Assembly: GCA_933822405.4 (NCBI GenBank)
Contig: CAKOGP040001807.1
Location: 1 to 17,450, forward strand
Direction of reading: 5' to 3'
DNA from: Cylindrotheca closterium
Lineage: Eukaryota; Bacillariophyta; Bacillariophyceae; Bacillariales; Bacillariaceae
DNA: 17,450 bases
The notes below the pieces were generated by a model. It made no database searches, was not told the DNA's origin, and was given only the letters and a program-made list of their open reading frames with translations. Positions within the stretch are counted from its first letter, which is position 1, and each line of letters begins with the position of its first letter. The translations under genes and the position numbers were made by a program. Below, in pieces: positions 1 through 8,307 of this stretch.

Positions 1-190
1 CGAAAGAATCTATCACGGGCCTTCCAAGACTTCCACTGATGCTTCTTTGCGTCCTTGGTTTGGACTGTCAAGAAGTCTTTCCTCCATCGAGCTGCGTAGG
101 TGTGTTTGGCCTGCTTGTACAAGGCGCTCCAGATCACCCTCTGACTTCCTCCAAGCTTGTGGCAACGCTGTTTTCTTCATCAACCGGCGA
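1..190 (-). pseudogene. Coding-like fragment downstream of the RT, running off the left edge
   Basis: The RT frame stops at a TGA ending at 134, but the other two minus-strand frames still look coding. One frame, opening at an ATG at 273 and ending at 13, gives a basic peptide containing RRLMKKTALPQAWRK. The second frame gives, from about 120 down to base 1, a lysine- and tryptophan-rich stretch (YKQAKHTYAARWRKDF and following) with no stop before the edge. The simplest reading is a frameshifted piece of a larger protein, either the end of this polyprotein or a neighbouring element. I recognise no domain. No RNase H motif typical of DIRS-like RTs is visible, so the element's end may be missing or replaced. 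Confidence 0.3.
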
Positions 191-1498
191 ACTTTGCGCG
201 AACTGACATGGCAACCTTTCCTGCCTTTCAACAGAAGCTTCCTCAGGCTCATACGATCCCAGAATCCCTGCATTTTTGGTGATGTGGATAATCACTTTGA
301 CCTCTTGAATTGCAGCCGGACTCAGATTGTAGGATTGTTTGGAGCCCCAAAGAACTTTTGCCATTTTTCGGCTCAAGATTCCATCCATGCGGTGAATAAA
401 GGTAGAAGACAGTCGAGAAGCGATCTGAAGTTCCCAGTCCTTCTGCCTGTGGTACCCAATGAGGGTGCGATACCGATGAACGAGGATCAAACGAAGAAAA
501 CGTTGCAAATTGAAGTAAGAACAGCGCATGTGGCGGCAAACTGTAGTGGCGTTCGAAAGCAGACCAAGGAGTTCTGCGATTTCTTGAAGGGTTAGACGAT
601 GTTGCCGCAGAAAGGTCCTGAGCCGTTGGATGATATGATCTTGTTTTTCAGATGGGAGGCTCACCATAAGGGCACGAGAATCAATCAACAAGCCAAGGCA
701 GTGTCGACGGTGGGAGAAAGTAGTGGTGAACTTTTCCCAAGACACGCAATCTTGAATCCCTTTTGAAGCATCTGGGAAGCCAAGGATCAAATAGAGAGCC
801 AGAACACTGGAGGCTATTGTTTGTCTCAGTGTCTTGGCAACATCGACATAAAGACAATCAAAATTGGGTGGAATCCGAGATCCGTCCGGGTTGAAGACAC
901 CTTTGTTGATGGAATCGGCTTCCGCTGGGGTAAACTGTGCGATCTCATCAGGCGTTGGTTCAGGTGATGTCGATATCGCCGGAAGGTATCGTAGAACCCG
1001 AGAAATCGTAGAAACCTGTGACCAGAGGAAGTGTGCAAGAGCCATACGACTTAAGGCTATAATCTCGAAATTTGACGGGCAGGTATTGCCACCGAATGTC
1101 AGACCAGTGCAGAAGAACAGGAAACCGAAAATGGAAAACGTATGCATTCCAATTACATTTGGGTTCCATTTTCCGTGGCGAAAGGCTCCTGAGACGTCGT
1201 CGTCACCAAGGTAAAGTTCCTCGGATTTGTAGCTGATCCCAGCATTGTAGATGTATGCAAGGTGGTTCCGAAGCAATTTTGGAAATTCAACCTTATGCTC
1301 CGTATCTTTGGTCGTCATATCGTTGGTAGGGATAGACTCGAGCAAAGGACAAAAGGTGCCATCACAGATTTGACGATCGCTCTTTCCTGGGACAACCACA
1401 AGGCCTTGTGGGATCTGCTGTGTATCTGGTAGGAAAGGTGCGAACAGAGGGTTACCAACAAGGCTGTGGGATCGGGCGAAATCCTTCTGCACTGCATT
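134..1498 (-). pseudogene. Reverse transcriptase domain of a DIRS/Ngaro-like retroelement (decayed pol)
   Basis: This is an RNA-dependent DNA polymerase that would copy element RNA into DNA. The frame has no ATG start: it begins after a TAG at 1501-1499 and is in frame with the segment upstream. Motifs in order, numbering from the GTG at 1492: a pre-catalytic block PGKSDRQICDGTF (35-47); motif A GDDDVSGAFRH (96-106, nt 1175-1207); motif B TGLTFGGNTCPSNFE (129-143, nt 1064-1108); motif C YVDV (215-218, nt 839-850); then LGLLIDSRALMVSLPSEK and LLGLLSNAT, the usual thumb region. Motif C is normally YVDD, so the second catalytic aspartate is replaced by valine and the enzyme should be inactive. 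The expected RNase H and tyrosine recombinase parts are not recognisable after it. RT class is confident; subfamily is inferred from memory. Confidence 0.85.
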
Positions 1499-2323
1499 CT
1501 ATGTTTTTTCGACATTGGTATAAACCGAGTTGTGATTTCCATATTCAGCGAAGGATTGCCGATTCTTCTCGGACAACGTAGCGTTGACATAGTTCGGACA
1601 ACCGTCAGCAAGCACGCGCCGTAAATTTGCAACAAGACCATCATCAACTGATGCCGCGCGTAGCTCTGGTTCCAAAGCGTTCCAATCCTGATGGGCCCCA
1701 GTATGTATGTTCCCAACATAGCGAACGGCGGTAGCTACATCCAAGTTGTAATGTAACAAAGAGGCGGTGAACATCCGGCTCCAACAGTGCATGAATTGGC
1801 CCATTGGTGTATCCGAAGGGAGAACGGAGCGAAGTGGCCGAAAGTCAACAAACTCGTGGCTCTTGAGTAACAGACGAAGAAGTAAGGCTCCGGAAAAAGC
1901 CTTGCCCAAGCGATCGCCGGTCGTTGTGTCCAAGTAGCCGCTCTTGTAGAGAAAAACAAAGGTATGGCAAAATGTACTTTCCGTCTTGAAGCATCGATTG
2001 TTACTATCCTTACCGTATGGTGACTCCACAGCAAGGGCAGTTCTACTTGGGAGATTCCGGAGAAAATGGGATTGTTCCAACCGAGTAAAGGTAGGTGTTC
2101 CCCTTGCGCCCTGTTCCAGAATGTGGCGGAATCGGTCAGCAACAAGCATGTCCGCAGGGTCGAGCTCGTCAAAAATTGTCCAAGTTGGGGGATAGTCCTG
2201 GAGAGCACACTCGTCCTGTGGATCAACGCAATGTGACGTAGGTGTGGGCCGAGACACATAGTAGTTGACCTGCCGGGTAAGAGTGCTTACTGATGCGGCC
2301 GCCACTTGGTGGGGCAACAACAA
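1499..2323 (-). pseudogene. N-terminal pre-RT region of the same pol polyprotein
   Basis: A 274-codon open frame directly upstream of, and in frame with, the RT segment, separated only by a TAG at 1501-1499. It begins at a TTG just after a TGA (2326-2324), with no nearby ATG; the first internal ATG is about 60 codons in. The stretch LLHYNLDVATAVRYVGNIHTG, the CPNYVN block and YGNHNSVYTN match, as I remember the family, a conserved region preceding RT motifs in algal and fungal RTs of this class. The lack of an ATG fits expression as a spliced or fused gag-pol product (see the candidate intron at 2305-2417). The TAG is probably a nonsense mutation, since both flanks are conserved and share one frame. 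Confidence 0.7.
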
Positions 2324-2417
2324 TCAACCATGAGAGAGAAGGAAATTAACTAGGAGTAAGTGGAAAGCAAAATTGGGAGAAAGAAGAAAGTTGCTTAAGT
2401 AAAAAGAGAAAACTAAC
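2305..2417 (-). other. Candidate 113-bp intron joining gag to pol
   Basis: On the minus strand the last gag codons run into a possible donor, G|GTTAGT, in which the gag stop codon (2415-2413) becomes part of the intron. A strongly pyrimidine-rich stretch follows (about 2412-2330). A possible acceptor CAAG|TGG lies at 2306-2305. Removing 2417-2305 joins the gag frame to the pol frame without a stop, at the VAAASVS peptide, and explains why pol lacks an ATG. A competing acceptor (CTCCTAG near 2350) would lead into a stop. Any one acceptor has about a one-in-three chance of being in frame, so this is suggestive only. A frameshift, re-initiation or decay would be alternatives. Confidence 0.35.
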
Positions 2418-3897
2418 CGGTAAGTGGTTCCTGCCCAGGAGCCCTTTTGACGTTTGGAGTCGATTGGACCCAGGTCTTGAAGGACTCCTGTTCGCTAACA
2501 GGACAAGAGTGGAACACTCGTTTATGGAGATGGAGCAAAGTGCAACGAGTATTCGTGCACTGGAAGTTTCGGAAGAGGAAATTGACACAGGCAGTCTTCT
2601 CTACACCGTTTACTTTCCACTTTTGATCTGGCATTGGTGGTCGTCCGGTGGAAGTACAGATGAGCATACCCCTGGTGGTGCTTTCCTCGCTGCTAGGCTT
2701 TGGCTTCTTTGCAGGTGAAGCGGCTGTATCTTGTTTGGAGGATGGTGACTCGGAGGACCGTTTGCCAGAAGGAGAAGCGTCGGGGGCCGCGGTAGAAGAA
2801 ATCAAGGCACTAAGGGCGGACGTCCTGGGATAGTTGGGGTGGCGACAATTGCGAAGGCCTTCGTCAATCTTGTCCAGCAGGAGCTGTGTCTGGGCTCTTG
2901 CGCCAGAGAATAGTTCCGCACGTTGAATGGTGCCAAGTGGTCGTGCTTCGGCATGGAGAGTGAAGTCTTTGTCCTCATAGGCAATGACCTGGAAAACGGT
3001 TTGGAGGTCATGGATGATGTGGACGGCGACACCCGTGAGGTCGATCACATGCTGCCACTGGACGGCATCAGGTCGGGACAAAGCAACCATAACCGTGTCA
3101 AACTGTTCCACCATGAAGGGTGTGTTGTTGGACATGAAGAAATTTTTGGTTGCGAAGGCAGCAAGTTGTGCTACATTGGAGATTGTGCTCTTGATGTCGG
3201 AAATGGAGGCGCAGCGGCCCTTGGAGTACAATTTTGTCTTCTTGGAGGCTCTCTTGGTTACATGCTCGCCCATGTCTTCTTGCATGCAGGCTTCTTCATC
3301 TTTGTTAATGTGCGAGGCCAAGTCCTTGTCGGTCCTGTCGGAAGGGAGGAACTGAAGGAGACTGAAGCAGGACAATGCATCGGATGGGTTCATTACTAAA
3401 GATCTGGTGGTAAAGCTGGCTCCTTGGATCGCCGCCATCCCCGCTGCCTGAATGCGATGGACATCCCAGTCGAAAAGAGCATGGTAAGCATTGCGGGTTG
3501 GTTGGAGCGCTTTAATGGATTGTTCAAAGGCTTTGTGTAAGAAACAAAGGGCAAGTTGGGGCTTGGCCTTCAAAATGGTCTTCCAGGCGGACGAACAATC
3601 AGCCAGTACATACTCAACACTCCCATCCGGGTGGGTGATGAAATGGCCAAAGAGTATTTGCCAGGACAGTAGTACTCGCTCTTGGGCTTAGGTTGCCACG
3701 TCGTTGGTGGCCGTGGTCTTTGATGCCAAAATTGCCTCCTTGATGATACTGGCGTGGTCGATTGGTTGGGCAGCCCTGGTAGGAATCCTTGGTTCGGCGG
3801 AAACATCGGTGTGGGCACGGGAGAGCGCATCGACCTTACTGTTGAAGCTTGTGATGCACTTGTAGAAGGACTCAGTACCCAGATGCTGTGGAGAGAG
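2413..3897 (-). pseudogene. Gag-like protein, C-terminal two thirds, CCCH zinc finger
   Basis: This is a structural nucleic-acid-binding protein of the retroelement. The 386-codon open part (3573-2413) begins at TTG, and the protein-like frame clearly continues upstream (FGHFITHPDGSVEYVL just before it). It crosses an in-frame TAA at 3690-3688 and stays protein-like to about 3897 (PQHLGTESFYKC). Features, numbering from 3573: a mostly helical-looking N-terminal part; a low-complexity linker rich in S, K and P with a KKPKP basic patch (about 265-300); then a CCCH finger at 329-348 (C-x9-C-x4-C-x3-H, nt 2530-2589). A CCCH finger ending Gag is known, from memory, for this RT family. The N-terminal third is the separate frame at 3923-4591, reached by a shift within a CTCTCTC run near 3892-3898. 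Confidence 0.6.
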
Positions 3898-3922
3898 TAT
3901 TCTCGGAGATTGCAGCTAGCTG

Positions 3923-4591
3923 CTAGTTGACAATAAACTGGTCCAGTGGGATAGAAGTCTTGCCAACAAGGGTCTTGTCAACAAAAAGGCTTCTTCCCAT
4001 CGTATTCTTGAAGAGAAAGGAATGAACTTCGACCCATAGACGTTCGTGGGGCGAAAGGGCTAAAAGAACTTCTTCAGGGACGTCTTGGGTAAGGTCCAGA
4101 GCCGGTGGCATCTTGCTACCTGGGACAAGAGGGCAGAAAACCGAAACAGCACAGAAAGTTGGTGATTTGACTGTGAAGTCGATGTCTTCAGGTAAGTCTG
4201 CGTCGTTGGCGTTCTTGGCGTTGCTCGGGTGGTACTGGGTGTCCTTTAGTAGAGGGACGCAGCACAAGACGGCGCGGCCATTGTTACCCACCCCAATCAC
4301 CTGTTTGGAGAGTTCGTCGGGGTCAATGGTCATGGGGATCGCTTGGGCAAGGCCGTCTCGAAGGGAAGCGAAGATGCCAGCCGACATGCCATTGTCAAGG
4401 ATAACCTTTTTTGGGATGGTAACGACCGTGAGCTTTCCTTGAGGGTCAAAGAACATAAGACCAAGTGCCAAAGTGACAGCAGTGGCGCGATCAGACATGC
4501 TGGACGAGCCATGGAAAACGTTCTTCAAGAGGGCATCGGAGTCCGCATCGGTGGGAAGGGACTTGATGGAGGAGTATGAGGGAAATCGCAT
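3923..4591 (-). pseudogene. Gag-like protein, N-terminal third
   Basis: A 222-codon frame with a real ATG start at 4591-4589, ending at a TAG (3925-3923). No catalytic motif is visible. It is a mixed soluble sequence with MRFPSYSSIKSLPTD at the start and a segment LSPHERLWVEVHSFLF near the end. Past the TAG the same frame reads QLAAISENTL, which flows into the downstream gag frame after one shift in a CTCTCTC run at 3892-3898. I therefore take this as the first part of the same Gag, broken by a nonsense codon and a frameshift about 30 bp apart. Its own family is not recognised; the assignment rests on position, strand and frame continuity. Confidence 0.5.
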
Positions 4592-5108
4592 GGCGGGTGA
4601 TGGTGTTGATCAAATGGTTGGAAAATCTGAGATCAGAAATTTTATGAGGAGAGGATGCGATTGGGAAAGGTATTGTAAGTGTGTGGATGTTGGTATGGAA
4701 TGTACTACAGTGCAGGGAATTCCATAGAAATGGCGTGTCAGCAGGTGGAGAGGGAAGTGTGAATGGGAAATAAAAGGGAAGAAAAGTTTTTGATCTGGGA
4801 AGGAACAATTTTTGTTTTGGGCAGGAAACGCCCCTTGAAAGGCGCTCAGGGGGGGTATTGGGAAAGATAGAACTTTAAATATATAAAGACTAGAAGATGT
4901 AGAAACATATTCAGGCAAGGGATATCCATCTTGGAGAGGGAAAGATTGAGAGTCGCATGGGAGAAAATGGGCCGAGAATGAAGGAGACAGGAAAAGCACG
5001 GATCCGAAATCGACTTTAGAATAAGTATTAGAGCCGGACGGCTTTAGCGAGGAGAGCAAAAGCGGTTGTTTATAGCCGCATGTTGCGGCTAAAGGGGCAA
5101 TATGTAGA
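4592..5108 (-). promoter_or_regulatory. Upstream region of the gag gene, possible TATA-like element
   Basis: No convincing gene lies here. Short minus-strand frames exist but are rich in simple S/F/P composition and start without support. Seen from the gag gene, an AT-rich stretch at about 4873-4890 (minus strand TATATATTTAAAG) lies about 290 bp upstream of the ATG and could be a core promoter. No terminal repeat, LTR or primer-binding site could be identified. Confidence 0.2.
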
Positions 5109-5700
5109 CTTCCACGGAGGATTGTCAGATAGCCTCAACGGAGGACCTACGGAGGATTTTGTAGCCTTGACGGAGGACCTCGACGGAGGATTTTTGTAGC
5201 CTCAACGGAGGACCTCGACGGAGGATTTGTTGTTAACCTCAATGGAGGACCTTGACGGAGGATTTGTTGTTAACCTCGACGGAGGACCTCGACAGAGGAT
5301 TGTGTAACCTCGACAGAGGACCTCGACGGAGGATTTGGTAACCTCGACGGAGGACCTCGACGGAGGATTTTGGTAACCTCGACGGAGGACCTCGACGGAG
5401 GATTTTGTTAACCTCGACGGAGGACCTCGACAGAGGATTTTTGGTAACCTCGACGGAGGACCTCGACGGAGGATTTTGTTAACCTCAACAGAGGACCTTG
5501 ACGGAGGATTTTTGTAACCTCAACAGAGGACCTCGATGAAGGATTTGGTGTTTTTTCCTTGACGGAGGAGTAAAACGTACGACATGTTGCACACGGAGAG
5601 TGGCTTGATGCCGACCTCAAGGAGGATTTATTGAATAACCTTGACAGAGGACCTTGACGGAGGATTTTTTGATAACCTTGATGGAGGACCTCAACGGAGA
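5109..5700. repeat. Minisatellite of about 35-bp units made of paired 13-mers
   Basis: About fourteen higher-order units, 33-37 bp apart, each read as CCTCGACGGAGGA twice followed by a T-rich spacer ending in GTAA or GTTAA. First clear unit near 5132, then near 5165, 5199, 5237, 5274, 5308, 5342, 5377, 5412, 5448, 5482, 5518, and after a gap (about 5550-5635) near 5639 and 5674. The 13-mer is quasi-palindromic (CCTC, four-base centre, GAGG), so each unit could form two small hairpins. Substitutions are concentrated in the centre (GACG, AACG, TGACG, GACA), while the CCTC and GAGG arms are mostly kept. It separates the minus-strand gag gene from the plus-strand recombinase remnant. It is not CRISPR: the spacers are themselves repeats. 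Confidence 0.85.
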
Positions 5701-5911
5701 ATTTTGAGAAAGGCAGTGGGATGCAGACAAAGGCAAAAAGCAAAAAAGCTGACGGTCTTGTCCGAGCAGCTAAGCTCCTTCTATCGTCTCCATCATCCCA
5801 CAAGCTCCCATTGCGAACAATGTCTTCTCCAAATCTTCCGTCCTCTTCGACAATACTCGTCGCCCCGTCCGCCAACCGTGTACTTCACTGAAGCGGCGCG
5901 CCGCAATCGAC

Positions 5912-6662
5912 ATGACGGAAATTGAGACTAAGGAAGAGCTAGAAGCCCCACTTCACCATAAAAAACTTCGGTGGTCAAAATAAATGTGGATATGGTCGTG
6001 TCGGCAAAATACCAATGTCGTACGAGCTATAAGTGAAATGCTGTCAATGGCTACTGGAGAAAGGAGACAACACAAGTATTTTTGCCACTGTTTCATGATC
6101 CTCACATGGGACTTCATGTGCAGGGCCAACAACACAGTGACAATTCTTATTGACCAGATGCAATGGCATGGTGATCACTTGGAGATCGAATTAAGTCCAC
6201 AAAAGGATACCAAGAAGGGAGAAAAGAAACGTCTTCCAAGACGTCTACATGCCAATCCGCAACAACCAGGAGCATGTCCAATAGTTGCCCTTGCACTTTA
6301 CTTGGGTCTGATGGCCGGGCGTTTGGAGATGAATGGGCTGTTGTTTTCCAGGGAATTGCCAGCACAAACGTTTCATGGATGGGCTAAGCAAGATCCTCAG
6401 AGACCACGAGAATGAACTTTAGACCACGAGAATGAACTTTGGCAAATGGGATACGCAAGCTTCACAGATTACCTCTCATAGCATCAGAAAGGGAGCGACA
6501 AAGTGGCTGAGTGAACGGCCTGGGGGGATCACTCCCAATCTCAATATGTATTCAAGGAGGATGGTCTTTGGGTGGCGTCAAAGACGTCTATATGAAATAC
6601 TACTACTAGGTAGAACAAAACTCACTTGGTGGTGGAATGAAACCCAGCCTTTTCTTGTATAG
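5912..6662 (+). pseudogene. Tyrosine recombinase (Crypton/DIRS-type) pseudogene
   Basis: A site-specific DNA recombinase of the phage-integrase fold, as used by Cryptons and DIRS-like elements. An ATG at 5912 opens 23 codons, a TAA follows at 5981-5983, and the same frame continues from the ATG at 5984 to 6415. Visible there: FMILTWDFMCRANNTVTI with the first catalytic arginine (codon 6122-6124), LEIELSPQKDTKKG in the beta-hairpin lysine region, and ANPQQPGACPIVALALYL. The C-terminal half is in another frame (6432-6662): TSHSIRKGATKW with the H-x-x-R box (H at 6477, R at 6486), then FGW and a tyrosine at 6591-6593 where the nucleophile is expected. Between the halves are frame changes and a 20-bp duplication that adds a TAG. 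It is inactive as read, and the N-terminal core-binding part is mostly missing. Confidence 0.75.
6401..6440 (+). repeat. Perfect 20-bp tandem duplication inside the recombinase
   Basis: AGACCACGAGAATGAACTTT occurs twice in a row at 6401-6420 and 6421-6440. The junction creates an in-frame TAG (6420-6422) after a frame reading GLSKILRDHENEL. Twenty is not a multiple of three, so the duplication also shifts the frame. The same pair is present at 8428-8467, so it predates the 2,027-bp duplication. Confidence 0.95.
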
Positions 6663-6792
6663 CAGCATACTGTATTAATAAATTCTATTCTACTTTTGAT
6701 AAGTTATTAGTACTAGCTGTGGATGCAATTCTTTTTATACTATCTCTGCTTCAAATTGTATCAACGTGTCACACTGTTTGGAGGATCGCCCC

Positions 6793-6824
6793 CACCAAAA
6801 CTCGTCTTTTGGTGTAGCTAGCTA
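6793..6824. repeat. Perfect inverted repeat followed by a palindrome
   Basis: CACCAAAA (6793-6800) and TTTTGGTG (6807-6814) are perfect complements around a six-base loop. The palindrome TAGCTAGCTA follows at 6815-6824. It lies about 130 bp after the recombinase remnant and could be an element end, transcript 3'-end structure or chance. The copy is at 8820-8851. Confidence 0.5.
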
Positions 6825-6940
6825 ATACCACAAGAACTATCAGAACATTTTTAGACCACCCGAGCACTGTCATTCCGCGGAATCTATACTAATGGTGAGC
6901 TTGCCGCAACAACAAGAAATCCTTGCGTGCATACGAATAA

Positions 6941-7135
6941 AGGATACACACGAAAATAAGTTTTTTAAGGCAGAGGTGCTGCCAACTACTACTAGCATGG
7001 AACGCGCAGGAAGTAGTAGAAGCTAGGAGAGATGAGAATCAGTATTGTACCTGTGGTGAAGAAGAAAAGCCAAAAGCATTCTCGATGCAGAAGAAGAAAG
7101 GAGAAGCACCCATGGAGGTGGACGATGAGCAGTGA
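6941..7135 (+). pseudogene. Short coding-like frame with charged C-terminus
   Basis: An open stretch of 64 codons, without an ATG near its start, ending at a TGA (7133-7135). The last part (RRDENQYCTCGEEEKPKAF, then a KKK patch and MEVDDEQ) looks like the charged tail of a real protein, while the upstream part is less convincing. No family is recognised. It is duplicated at 8968-9162. It may be the final exon or remnant of a gene carried by a mobile element, or chance. Confidence 0.2.
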
Positions 7136-7328
7136 GGCTTACATTGTAAATTTTGTTTAAAACTCAAATTGTTTCTACACCATATAAAACTATGTGATTT
7201 GGGTCTTGTTTTACACAATAAAAGTCAATTTGCTGTTTTGACGTGACGAACAGTGTGCGCATGTCATGCCCTTTTCAAAAAATCAATAAAAATGCATTTG
7301 AAATCGATTTGGGAACGGATTGACTAAT

Positions 7329-7424
7329 ATGACTTCAAATAGTTGGACTTTTTCTGAAGTTGCCAATTCAAGATTAGATGAGGAAATGCCAGAGGATAAT
7401 CAAGAAAAGCCTCAGATAGGATGA
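7329..7424 (+). CDS. Possible 31-codon small ORF or exon remnant
   Basis: ATG at 7329, then WTFSEVANSRLDEEMPEDNQ and a TGA at 7422-7424. The composition (acidic, no low complexity) is protein-like, but length and family give no firm support. It is copied exactly at 9356-9451. The region from 7136 to 7328 around it shows only AT-rich sequence with no gene that I can see. Confidence 0.2.
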   Translation: MTSNSWTFSEVANSRLDEEMPEDNQEKPQIG

Positions 7425-7686
7425 TCTATTCCTCTGGGTGGATACTCCATCACCAAAACCACGCTTTGAGCTATGTATCCGTCACTACATCATGCAAATA
7501 AACAGCAATTGCACCCTGCTTTGTCTTCATTCATATGACTGCTTACCAATATCACATATGAGTGGACTTTCCTATTTACATGCAGTAAGGTTCTATATTG
7601 AGTCAAAGCTTTATATAGCATGGCGACTAGTGCCTACAAATACAGGTAGTTTCACACTTAGGCAAATCTGCACATATATCTTTTGA

Positions 7687-7854
7687 AGGAGACAACCTTC
7701 CCCCTTTATAGGTGGACACAATAACCGGCAAAAGTGCGCTTTAAGGGAATCTGAGAAAAACTCAGATTTGTTCGTAAAAGGGTTAAGGGATTTTTCTAAT
7801 ACAATGAAAAATCAATGGTCATTCCAATTGGATTTGAAAAAATTTGACGTATAA
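7687..7854 (+). pseudogene. Coding-like remnant containing the ESEKNSDLFVKGL peptide
   Basis: This open stretch ends at TAA 7852-7854 and has no ATG at its start. It reads RESEKNSDLFVKGLRDF and then NQWSFQLDLKKFDV. The same 13-residue peptide ESEKNSDLFVKGL is encoded again at 10810-10848 with two synonymous third-position changes. This hints at a dispersed coding element rather than random sequence. The family is unknown. Second copy at 9714-9881. Confidence 0.3.
7747..7787. repeat. Hairpin-forming 40-bp module, copy 1
   Basis: AATCTGAG (7748-7755), five A, CTCAGATT (7761-7768): a perfect 8-bp stem with a 5-base loop. It is followed by TGTTCGTAAAAGGGTTAAG (7769-7787), which is shared exactly with the diverged copy at 10810-10850. 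The copy in the second duplicate is at 9774-9814. Confidence 0.7.
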
Positions 7855-7937
7855 AATCCGTTGAAAACAGACGTTGTACATCGATTCAAATACACAGAAA
7901 ATACTCGAAATTTGTACATTTGGAATGGGCCTGAACG

Positions 7938-8012
7938 TTCCCTATAAGTACCAGGGAAATTCCCTAAAAGTAGTTCCCTAAAAATCCCCGGGAAGTTCCC
8001 TAAAAGTTCCCT
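7938..8012. repeat. Clustered TTCCCT(A)AAAG short repeats
   Basis: TTCCCT occurs at 7938, 7960, 7974, 7996 and 8007, usually followed by AAAAG, with one reverse-complement AGGGAA at 7953 and a CCCGGG palindrome between. Spacings are 22, 14, 22 and 11, near multiples of 11. On the minus strand this makes a repetitive GNFPG/REL peptide, which is probably not a real protein. Second copy at 9965-10039. Confidence 0.7.
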
Positions 8013-8193
8013 TTTTTTGTTTTGGGGTGTCCGTCCAGACAAACGGGTCATGTTATAATGTTCGTCTTTTCCGCGCGGAAACACAAAATTTTGATGATCG
8101 GAGGATCTTGAAATACACGTTTTTGCCACACGGTCCTGATGTTTAGCCTGCGTTTTGGGTACAAGAGAAGTCCTATTATTTAAAGTCACCCGG

Positions 8194-8307
8194 ATGGGCA
8201 TCACGAAAGCTGAAGCAGCACTGGCCTCTGATTGGGAGAAGGAGAAGCAGTGGAAGGCTTTGGGAGCAATCCCATACATACACAAGGAGAACAATTTGTC
8301 TTTCTAA
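8194..8307 (+). pseudogene. Coding-like small ORF, first copy, cut by the duplication
   Basis: ATG at 8194, then 37 codons (ITKAEAALASDWEKEKQWKALG, written here only in part: AEAALASDWEKEKQW) to a TAA at 8305-8307. Downstream of the TAA the same frame stays open and protein-like. In this copy it then runs across the duplication junction at 8400/8401 into out-of-frame recombinase sequence, making a chimera. No family is recognised. Confidence 0.3.

Noticed and set aside
47..595. Plus-strand 182-codon frame antisense to the RT
   Set aside because: Shadow of the RT coding strand, with no recognised motif.
2923..3399. Plus-strand 158-codon frame antisense to Gag
   Set aside because: Shadow of Gag: overlaps it fully, shows no motif of its own and is not expected for this family.
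5109..5700. CRISPR-like array
   Set aside because: The supposed spacers are themselves repeats of the same 13-mer, there are no cas genes, and the context is eukaryotic.
5408..5875. Minus-strand 155-codon frame with repeating SSVEVLRRG peptides
   Set aside because: It is the translation of the 35-bp minisatellite plus flank. Unit length is not a multiple of three and no domain is present; the open frame is explained by repeat composition.
7438..7686. 82-codon plus-strand frame and its copy at 9465-9713
   Set aside because: It begins at GTG, is rich in C, Y, H and I without pattern, and has no homologue I recognise. Kept only as part of the repeat unit.
7812..8294. Minus-strand 160-codon frame, and its copy at 9839-10321
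   Set aside because: Half of it is the antisense of the TTCCCT cluster, no family resemblance, and it overlaps the more convincing plus-strand remnants. Identity of the copies only reflects the duplication.
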